From NCBI GenBank assembly GCA_041838515.1, contig JBGYPP010000067.1, forward strand, positions 1 through 11,888: a DNA stretch of 11,888 nt, read 5' to 3'. The DNA comes from JBGYPP01 sp041838515. Lineage in GTDB: Bacteria > Bacillota > Clostridia > Lachnospirales > Lachnospiraceae. The notes under the pieces are model-generated. The model worked only from the letters and a program-made list of their open reading frames with translations. It was not told where the DNA came from and searched no databases. The translations under genes were made by a program, and so were the position numbers. Shown here in pieces: positions 6,149 to 11,888 of this stretch (position 1 is its first letter; each line of letters starts with the position of its first letter).

Positions 6149-7456
6149 ATGCGACATCTTGCTATTGACAATGTAAAAGGACGTGAGATTTTGGATTCCA
6201 GGGGCAATCCCACGGTGGAGGCGGAGGTTACCGTAAAGGATATGGTCACAGGCGGGTTCTACACCGCCCGCGCCGCCGTACCCAGCGGCGCCAGCACCGG
6301 CGCTTTTGAGGCCGTAGAACTGCGGGATGGCGGCTCCAGATATCTGGGCCAGGGCGTGCAAAAGGCCGTAAAGCACCTTAACGAGGAGATCCATGACAAG
6401 CTCAGGGGGGTGAACCCGCTGGATCAGGCACTGGTGGACCGGCTGCTGGTGGAGCTGGACGGGACGGAGAATAAGGCCCGGCTGGGCGCCAATGCCACCT
6501 TGGCGGCATCCATGGCAACGGCCGGGGCGGCGGCAAAGGCTATGGGCCAGCCGCTGTACCGCTACCTGGGAGGGGCCAATGCCAAGCTGTTGCCCGCTCC
6601 CATGATGAATATCTTAAACGGCGGCAAGCATGCGGCCAATACCGTAGACTTCCAGGAGTTTATGATCATGCCTGTGCGGGCTTCCAGCTTTGCCGAGGCC
6701 CTGCGCATCTGCGCAGAGATCTACCACAAGCTCAAGGCTCTGCTCCACGGCAAGGGACTGGCCACGGCGGTAGGGGATGAGGGCGGCTTTGCGCCGGATC
6801 TGCCGGACGCGGAAAGCGTGCTGTCCTTGATAGTGGAATCCATAGAGGCCGCTGGTTACAAGCCCGGAGAGGAGGTATCCATAGCCATGGATGCAGCCAG
6901 CTCGGAACTCTATGGAGAGGACGGCAAATACCATTTCCCCGGGGAGAGCAGCCTCAAGGGCCGGGAGGTGGTCAGGGATACGGACCAGATGATAGAGTAT
7001 TACGCCAAGCTGGCAGAACAATTCCCTATAGTGTCCATAGAGGACGGTCTGGCTGAGGACGATTGGGAGGGTTGGAGGAAACTGACCCAGAGATTGGGGG
7101 AGAAGCTGCAGCTGGTGGGTGATGATCTCTTCGTCACCAACACCCGGAGGCTGGAGAGGGGAATCAAGTCAGATACGGCCAATGCCATACTGGTGAAGGT
7201 AAACCAGATAGGCACGCTGACGGAGGCGCTGGATGCCGTGGAGATGGCGCAGAAGAGCGGCTACCGAGCTGTCATCAGCCATCGCTCCGGTGAAACGGAG
7301 GATACCACCATAGCGGACATAGCCGTGGCCCTCAACGCCGGACAGATCAAGACCGGCGCGCCCTGCCGCAGCGACCGCGTGGCCAAGTATAACCAGCTGC
7401 TGCGCATAGAGGAGGAGCTGGGAGCTGTGGCCAAGTATGTGCATCCCTTTGCCTGA
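6149..7456 (+). CDS. eno: Enolase
   Basis: Converts 2-phosphoglycerate to phosphoenolpyruvate in glycolysis; Mg-dependent and cytoplasmic. The 435-residue length is normal. Family signatures in order are REILDSRGNPTVE and VPSGASTGAFEAVELRD at the N-terminus, PMMNILNGGKHA, the catalytic Glu in GDEGGFAPD, the three metal ligands in AMDAASSE, SIEDGL and VGDDLFVTN, the catalytic Lys in ILVKVNQIGTLTE, and the substrate loop SHRSGETEDTTIADIAV. All key residues are present. ATG 6149 is preferred: GAGAGGAGG ends six bases before it, and the sequence from here aligns with the family N-terminus. ATG 6107 would add 14 unrelated residues. Probably cotranscribed with gpmI and ended by the terminator at 7498-7535. 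Confidence 0.98.
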   Translation: MRHLAIDNVKGREILDSRGNPTVEAEVTVKDMVTGGFYTARAAVPSGASTGAFEAVELRDGGSRYLGQGVQKAVKHLNEEIHDKLRGVNPLDQALVDRLLVELDGTENKARLGANATLAASMATAGAAAKAMGQPLYRYLGGANAKLLPAPMMNILNGGKHAANTVDFQEFMIMPVRASSFAEALRICAEIYHKLKALLHGKGLATAVGDEGGFAPDLPDAESVLSLIVESIEAAGYKPGEEVSIAMDAASSELYGEDGKYHFPGESSLKGREVVRDTDQMIEYYAKLAEQFPIVSIEDGLAEDDWEGWRKLTQRLGEKLQLVGDDLFVTNTRRLERGIKSDTANAILVKVNQIGTLTEALDAVEMAQKSGYRAVISHRSGETEDTTIADIAVALNAGQIKTGAPCRSDRVAKYNQLLRIEEELGAVAKYVHPFA

Positions 7457-7497
7457 TCAGGTCTGGCCATTCTTTCTGAGAGCAACAGGCATATCCA

Positions 7498-7535
7498 TCG
7501 GCAGGGCCGGAATACCGGCCCTGCCGAATTTTTAT
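7498..7535 (+). terminator. Strong intrinsic terminator after eno
   Basis: A perfect 13-base stem (7498-7510 with 7515-7527), GC-rich with core GGCAGGGCCGG, closed by the four-base loop AATA, is followed directly by ATTTTTAT. It lies 42 bases past the eno stop and separates the glycolytic genes from the transporter operon. Confidence 0.92.
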
Positions 7536-7736
7536 ACAGCGGTGTCCATGCTATAAGCACAAAAGTTTTTGCTGTACGGACAAAAAGCCCTATCTTTTCT
7601 TGACATGGCCATACATATAGTGTAATATAACAAAATATGTGAAGAAATTGTGTATTTTTCCTAATCCTTTTGGCCCTGGAGGGCCGGGAGGGCGGGGGAT
7701 GTAGCAAATATAGACCGCTGAGAGAGGTGCAAAACC
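7536..7736 (+). promoter_or_regulatory. Intergenic leader region of the opp operon
   Basis: Noncoding, AT-richer stretch between the eno terminator and oppB. A TGCTATAAG (extended -10-like) at 7549-7557 lacks a good -35. An imperfect inverted repeat, TTTTTG (7566-7571) and CAAAAA (7581-7586), precedes the better promoter at 7600-7628. A small hairpin, GGCCCT-GG-AGGGCC, lies at 7672-7685 within the presumed leader, and a ribosome site GAGAGG precedes the oppB ATG by about nine bases. No small gene or recognised riboswitch is seen. Confidence 0.5.
7600..7628 (+). promoter_or_regulatory. Candidate sigma-A promoter for oppBCDF
   Basis: A consensus TTGACA at 7600-7605 is followed by an AT-rich -10 region. 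TAATAT at 7623-7628 gives a 17-base spacer, while TGTAAT at 7621 (15) and TATAAC at 7626 (20) match better but with poorer spacing. The exact -10 is therefore open, but the consensus -35 and the position just after a terminator make a promoter here likely. Confidence 0.65.
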
Positions 7737-8648
7737 ATGCTTCGTTACTTTATCAAAAGGGTATTGCTGGCCGTGCTGACGGTGTTCATCGTGTCGGCCA
7801 TCACATTCTTTGCCATGAATGCCATACCGGGCGGCCCCTTCAACTCGGAGAAGGCCCTTACCCCCCAGGTAAAGGCCAGCCTGGAAGCCAGGTACAATCT
7901 GGACAAGCCGGTGCCGGTGCAATATATACTATATATGAAGAATTTTTTTGAGGGAAATCTGGGCGTATCCATCAAGACCGGACGTGAGGTTGCAGATATA
8001 ATAGGAGAATCTTTCCCCATTTCCGCCCGTCTGGGAGGCATGGCAGTGCTGGTGTCCACGTCTATAGGCCTGGTGCTGGGATCTATGGCCGCCCTGCGGC
8101 GCAACACGCTGGTGGACAGGGTGATCGTATTCCTGACCACGCTGGCCACGGCTGTACCCAGCTTCGTATTGGCCACGCTGCTGCTCTATGTCTTCTCCAA
8201 CCGCCTTGGCTGGGTCAAGGTCTGGAGCGCGGATGAGGCCCATTACCTGCTGCCGGTAATATCCCTGTCCATGTATCCCATGGCGTATATCACCCGTCTG
8301 ACCAAGACCAGCATGCTGGATTCCCTGGGCCAGGATTATGTGCGTACGGCCTATGCCAAGGGCGTGGCGGATTGGATCGTGATCTTCAAGCATGCGCTGC
8401 GCAATGCGGTTATTCCGGTGATTACCTATGTTGGCCCCATGACGGCTTATATACTCATAGGCAGTCTGGTGGTGGAGAGCATATTCACCATAGGCGGTCT
8501 GGGCTCTAAGTTTGTGACGGCCATTACCAACCGGGATTACACGCTGATCATGGGAACTACCATGTTCTTGGCCATATTGATGATCACCATGAACCTGATT
8601 ACGGACCTGGTCTATAAGGTGGTAGACCCCCGCATCAAACTGGATTAG
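7737..8648 (+). CDS. oppB: Oligopeptide ABC transporter, permease OppB
   Basis: First of two membrane subunits that form the peptide channel of an ABC importer in the cytoplasmic membrane. The 303-residue protein starts with the family signature MLRYFIKRVLLAVLTVFIVSA, then FFAMNAIPGGPF, a long external loop with LDKPVPVQYILYMKNF and GNLGVS, and several further membrane helices (six expected). The cytoplasmic loop that contacts the ATPase (EAA motif) is visible as DYVRTAYAKGVADWIVIFKHALRNAVIPVIT. The C-terminus ends in TDLVYKVVDPRIKLD, typical of OppB. The IPGGPF segment favours OppB over DppB, though substrate (oligopeptide, dipeptide or other) cannot be fixed. First gene of the cluster; oppC starts 15 bases after its stop. 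Confidence 0.92.
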   Translation: MLRYFIKRVLLAVLTVFIVSAITFFAMNAIPGGPFNSEKALTPQVKASLEARYNLDKPVPVQYILYMKNFFEGNLGVSIKTGREVADIIGESFPISARLGGMAVLVSTSIGLVLGSMAALRRNTLVDRVIVFLTTLATAVPSFVLATLLLYVFSNRLGWVKVWSADEAHYLLPVISLSMYPMAYITRLTKTSMLDSLGQDYVRTAYAKGVADWIVIFKHALRNAVIPVITYVGPMTAYILIGSLVVESIFTIGGLGSKFVTAITNRDYTLIMGTTMFLAILMITMNLITDLVYKVVDPRIKLD

Positions 8649-8651
8649 ACG

Positions 8652-8658
8652 AAGGAGG
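8652..8658 (+). promoter_or_regulatory. Ribosome binding site deciding the oppC GTG start
   Basis: AAGGAGG lies five bases before GTG 8664, a near-perfect site and spacing. It supports the long form of OppC over the internal ATG at 8772, which has only AGCAGG. Confidence 0.65.
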
Positions 8659-8663
8659 CTTTT

Positions 8664-9746
8664 GTGGAAGCGAATCAGGCGAAAACCTATCAAGAGGCAT
8701 TGGAATACTGTCTGGAAAATCCCTCTGTGTTCGACAAGGCCACGGAGGAGGAGAAGCGGCAGCAGGATATTATGAGCGAATCCACCTCCTTCTTCAAGGA
8801 CGGCATGCGCAAGCTGCTCAAAAATCCCCTGGCCATATTCAGCATCATTGTTCTGCTGTCCATCACGGCGGTGATCATTGTCGCTCCCATGGTGGTGCCC
8901 TACAGCTACAGCCAGATTATCTCCGTCAACGGCGTGCGGGATAAGGGTGCCAAGAACCTTGCGCCCTTTACCTACTCCAAGCTGGAGCAGGAGTATATAG
9001 ACCAGGGAGGCAAGGTGTTTCCCCATATCATGGGTACGGATGCCATGAGCCGGGATTATTTTATCCGTGTGGTCTATGGCACCAGGGTGTCCTTGTCCGT
9101 CGGACTCTTCGCCAGCGTGGTGGTGCTGGTGATAGGCCTGCTCTACGGCAGCATAGCCGGCTATGTGGGCGGCCGTGCCGACCTGATCATGATGCGTATA
9201 GTGGATATCATCTACTCCCTGCCGGATATGATTATCGTGATACTGCTGTCTGTGGTGCTGGACCAGTCCCTCCAGGGGAGTTTTCTGGGCCAGCTGGGCA
9301 TTATCAAAATGCTGGGCGCCAATATGGTGTCCATGTTCATCGTTTTCGGCCTGCTCTATTGGGTGGGCATGGCCAGGCTGGTGCGGGGCCAGATACTTTC
9401 CATCAAGAGCAACGAGTATATATTGGCGGCCAAGGCCACTGGCGCTTCCACGCCCCGGATCATTTTCCGCCACATATTGCCCAACTGTATCAGCGTAATC
9501 TTTATCTCCACCGCCCTGCAGGTGCCCTCGGCCATATTCACCGAGAGCTTCCTGAGCTTTATAGGTCTGGGCGTGCAGGCGCCCATGCCCTCTCTGGGAT
9601 CTTTGGCCAATGCGGCCAGGGAGGGATTGGCCTCTTATCCCTACAAGCTGCTCTTCCCGGCGGCGGTGATTTGCCTTATTGTGCTGTCTTTCAATCTGCT
9701 GGGCGACGGCCTGCGGGATGCTTTCGACCCCAAGTTAAAAAAATAA
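8664..9746 (+). CDS. oppC: Oligopeptide ABC transporter, permease OppC
   Basis: Second membrane subunit of the peptide importer. At 360 residues it is longer than the usual roughly 300. Residues 1-42 form an acidic cytoplasmic extension; the common OppC beginning, SFFKDGMRKLLKNPLAIFS, follows and leads into the first membrane helix (about residues 56-75). An external segment rich in charged residues comes next, then the family signature HIMGTDAMSRDYFIRVVYGTR, five more hydrophobic segments, the ATPase-contact motif LAAKATGASTPRIIFRHILPN, and the end LGDGLRDAFDPKLKK. The GTG start is supported by AAGGAGG; ATG 8772 would remove the extension and cannot be excluded. oppD follows 40 bases downstream. 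Function as OppC is clear; substrate is not. Confidence 0.92.
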   Translation: MEANQAKTYQEALEYCLENPSVFDKATEEEKRQQDIMSESTSFFKDGMRKLLKNPLAIFSIIVLLSITAVIIVAPMVVPYSYSQIISVNGVRDKGAKNLAPFTYSKLEQEYIDQGGKVFPHIMGTDAMSRDYFIRVVYGTRVSLSVGLFASVVVLVIGLLYGSIAGYVGGRADLIMMRIVDIIYSLPDMIIVILLSVVLDQSLQGSFLGQLGIIKMLGANMVSMFIVFGLLYWVGMARLVRGQILSIKSNEYILAAKATGASTPRIIFRHILPNCISVIFISTALQVPSAIFTESFLSFIGLGVQAPMPSLGSLANAAREGLASYPYKLLFPAAVICLIVLSFNLLGDGLRDAFDPKLKK

Positions 9747-9786
9747 GCTGTATAAGCTCTTAGGATAACAACAGGCAGGAGAGAAT

Positions 9787-10788
9787 ATGGCCAAGGATTA
9801 TGTTTTGCAAGTAGAAGATCTGCATACGGTGTTCCGCACGGAGTCCGGTGAGGTTCGCGCGGTTAACGGTGTAAATTTCAACCTGGAAAAGGGAAAAATA
9901 TTGGGCATAGTGGGTGAGTCCGGCTCCGGAAAGAGCGTTACGGCCTATTCCATTATGCAGATCTTGGCCTCCACCGGCCGCATTACCCAGGGCAAGGTGC
10001 TGTACAAGGGGCAGGATGTGACCAAATTCACCAAAAAGCAGATGAAGGGCTTCCGGGGAAAATGCTGTTCCATCATCTTCCAGGATCCCATGACCAGCCT
10101 CAATCCGGTGTTTACCATAGGCAACCAGCTGATGGAGGCCATATTGCTGCACACGGACAAGAGCAAGGAGCAGGCCAGGGCCAGGGCGGTGGAAATGTTG
10201 GAGCTGGTGGGTGTGAACGAGCCGGCCAAGCGGGTAAAGCAGTATCCCCACGAATTGTCCGGAGGTATGCGCCAGAGGGTAATGATAGCCATGGCGCTGG
10301 CCAGCGAGCCGGATATACTGATAGCGGACGAGCCTACCACGGCCTTGGATGTGACCATACAGGCGCAGATTTTGGAATTGATGCAGGAACTGCAAAAGAA
10401 GCTGGGCATGGCCATTATCATGGTGACCCACGATCTGGGTGTAATAGCCGATATGTGCGACGAGATCATCGTCATGTACGGCGGCAGCGTCTGTGAGCGG
10501 GGTACGGCGGAGGACATATTCTACAATCCCGCCCACGAGTACACCAAGGGCCTGCTGCGGTCCATACCCAGTGTGGACGGCACCAAGGAGAGGCTGGTTC
10601 CCATAGCCGGCACGCCCATCAATCTGCTCAATATGCCAGAGGGCTGCGCATTCTGCCCCCGCTGCGAGGAGGCCATGAAAATCTGCCTGACCAAGAAACC
10701 CCCTGAGGTGCAATTGCCGGATGGCCACCTGGCCTCCTGCTGGCTGGCCTTTAGGGAGTACGGCATGGCTGACCGGGCCGGGGTCTAG
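9787..10788 (+). CDS. oppD: Oligopeptide ABC transporter, ATPase OppD
   Basis: One of two cytoplasmic ATPases that power the importer. The 333-residue protein has Walker A GESGSGKS (43-50), Q-loop IIFQDPMTSLNPV, signature LSGGMRQRV, Walker B ILIADEPTTALDVT and switch His in MVTHDLGVIAD. After the ATPase core comes the oligopeptide/dipeptide-transporter C-terminal region, with INLLNMPEGCAFCPRCEEAM and KICLTKKPPE followed by GHLASCW. The Cys pattern of this region, reported to hold an iron-sulfur cluster in mycobacterial OppD, is complete, with one extra Cys. ATG 9787 follows AGGAGAG. A 54-base gap separates it from oppF. OppD rather than DppD is suggested by the pairing, but the two are not cleanly separable. 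Confidence 0.93.
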   Translation: MAKDYVLQVEDLHTVFRTESGEVRAVNGVNFNLEKGKILGIVGESGSGKSVTAYSIMQILASTGRITQGKVLYKGQDVTKFTKKQMKGFRGKCCSIIFQDPMTSLNPVFTIGNQLMEAILLHTDKSKEQARARAVEMLELVGVNEPAKRVKQYPHELSGGMRQRVMIAMALASEPDILIADEPTTALDVTIQAQILELMQELQKKLGMAIIMVTHDLGVIADMCDEIIVMYGGSVCERGTAEDIFYNPAHEYTKGLLRSIPSVDGTKERLVPIAGTPINLLNMPEGCAFCPRCEEAMKICLTKKPPEVQLPDGHLASCWLAFREYGMADRAGV

Positions 10789-10842
10789 GGCGTATAGGGA
10801 TTTTGTCATATCTGGCAGATTGCAGAAAGGCGCAGAACATAC

Positions 10843-11805
10843 ATGAGTACAAAGCTGTTGTTGGAAGTAGAAGACTTAAAACAATATTTTTCCATTAGCA
10901 CCGGTTTGTTCTCCTCCACCTTTCTCAAGGCGGTGGACGGGGTGAGCTTCCATATCCGTGAGGGGGAAACCCTGGGCCTGGTAGGCGAGTCCGGCTGCGG
11001 CAAGACCACAGTGGGCCGATCCATACTGCGGCTGTATGAGCCCACCTCCGGCCATATACGCTTTCGGGGTGAGGAGGTGACGGCGGCCAATATGCAGAGT
11101 TTCCGCCGGCAGATGCAGATGGTATTTCAGGATCCCTACTCCTCCCTCAATCCCCGCATGACGGTAGAGGATATCATAGGCGAACCCCTGGATGTGCACA
11201 AATTGTACAGCGGCAAGGGAGAGCGGAGGGATAAGATACTGGAGCTGATGGAGCTGGTGGGCCTCAATGCCGAGCATGCCACCCGGTACTCCCATGAGTT
11301 CTCCGGAGGACAGAGGCAGAGGATAGGCATAGCCAGGGCGCTGGCCGTCAATCCCAGTTTTATCGTTTGTGATGAGGCTGTCAGCGCATTGGATGTGAGC
11401 ATACAGGCCCAGGTGGTCAATATGTTTGAGGATTTGCAGGCAAAGCTGGGCGTGGCCTACCTGTTTATCGCCCATGACCTGCTGATTGTAAGGCATATCT
11501 CCAAGCGCATAGCTGTTATGTACCTGGGTAAGATAGTGGAGATAGGGGATGCGGATGAGGTGAGCGACTCCCCCATCCATCCATATACCGAATCCCTGCT
11601 CTCGGCAGTACCCATACCGGACCCCATCCGGGCCAGGCAGAACAAACGCATCGTTCTCACCGGCGATGTGCCCAGCCCCATGAATATGCCGGAGGGCTGT
11701 GCTTTCCGCACCCGCTGCAGGTACGCCACAGCACGCTGCCAGCAGGAATGTCCTCCTTTGAAGGACAGGGGAGATGGCCATATGGTGGCCTGCTTTAACC
11801 GCTAG
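10843..11805 (+). CDS. oppF: Oligopeptide ABC transporter, ATPase OppF
   Basis: Partner ATPase of OppD. The 320-residue protein has Walker A GESGCGKTT (from 48), Q-loop MVFQDPYSSLNPRMTV, signature FSGGQRQRIGIARALA, Walker B FIVCDEAVSALDVS and switch His in FIAHDLLIVRHIS. The C-terminal region has GCAFRTRCRYATARC, then ECPPLKD and GHMVACF, again keeping the conserved Cys set. DEA instead of DEP after Walker B leaves the catalytic Glu intact, so activity should be retained. ATG 10843 has a weak site (AGAAAGG, about 12 bases upstream), which may lower its translation relative to the other subunits. Last recognised gene of the cluster; oppA may lie beyond the window. Confidence 0.93.
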   Translation: MSTKLLLEVEDLKQYFSISTGLFSSTFLKAVDGVSFHIREGETLGLVGESGCGKTTVGRSILRLYEPTSGHIRFRGEEVTAANMQSFRRQMQMVFQDPYSSLNPRMTVEDIIGEPLDVHKLYSGKGERRDKILELMELVGLNAEHATRYSHEFSGGQRQRIGIARALAVNPSFIVCDEAVSALDVSIQAQVVNMFEDLQAKLGVAYLFIAHDLLIVRHISKRIAVMYLGKIVEIGDADEVSDSPIHPYTESLLSAVPIPDPIRARQNKRIVLTGDVPSPMNMPEGCAFRTRCRYATARCQQECPPLKDRGDGHMVACFNR

Positions 11806-11888
11806 GCGCCAGAGGCAGGGGATGGGGCCTGGTACTTAGGCGCAGGCTGTCCGCCAAGGGCGAGGCAGAATGGCGCCATTTCGGCCAA
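11806..11888. other. Noncoding tail, nothing recognised
   Basis: 83 bases after oppF to the window edge. There is no convincing terminator (no stem followed by a T-run) and no start codon with a good ribosome site, so the opp transcript may continue beyond the window. Confidence 0.4.

Noticed and set aside
7672..7685. GGCCCT-GG-AGGGCC hairpin in the opp leader as an attenuator
   Set aside because: The stem is six bases with a two-base loop and no T-run or alternative pairing partner; too weak to call attenuation.
7929..9473. 514-codon open frame on the minus strand opposite oppB and oppC
   Set aside because: It is antisense to two clearly recognised permease genes, and its translation is rich in His, Gln and Gly with no family motif, as expected for a shadow frame in GC-rich DNA.
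9743..9763. Repeated ATAAGCT between oppC and oppD as a possible terminator or operator
   Set aside because: The two copies are only a short direct repeat with no stable stem and no T-run; probably chance.

Overview
The window reads as a stretch of a moderately GC-rich Clostridia-type (Bacillota) chromosome. Every gene is on the + strand, most start codons sit 5-7 nt after a GGAGG-type ribosome site, and the cobalamin genes resemble clostridial versions. Isoleucine is often encoded by ATA and arginine by AGG despite the GC-rich composition. The lineage is inferred from gene content and signals; no rRNA or other taxonomic marker is present.

Region 1 (2-4433) is the end of a cobalamin (B12) operon: cobQ (C-terminal part only, cut by the window edge), cobT, cobU, cobS, a divergent P-loop protein resembling a second CobU, and a cobC-type phosphatase. 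Together these amidate the corrin ring, activate the lower-ligand base, activate cobinamide, join the two halves and remove the phosphate. The genes overlap or are separated by about ten bases or fewer, so they are probably one translationally coupled transcript. The operon start, where a cobalamin riboswitch would be expected, lies outside the window.

Region 2 (4434-7535) holds two glycolytic genes, gpmI and eno, catalysing consecutive steps (3-phosphoglycerate to 2-phosphoglycerate to phosphoenolpyruvate). A likely promoter and a palindromic leader hairpin precede gpmI, and a strong intrinsic terminator follows eno.

Region 3 (7536-11805) is an oligopeptide ABC transporter operon, oppB-oppC-oppD-oppF, with two permeases and two ATPases, behind its own likely promoter. 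No substrate-binding protein gene (oppA) is in the window.

Most of this is ordinary housekeeping and accessory metabolism. I do not see a new defence system, mobile element, CRISPR array or RNA gene. The most unusual item is the second CobU-like protein at 3196-3801, which has an altered motif and a long Pro/Glu/Gly-rich insert. The unusual ATA usage and the gpmI leader palindromes are the next most worth checking.
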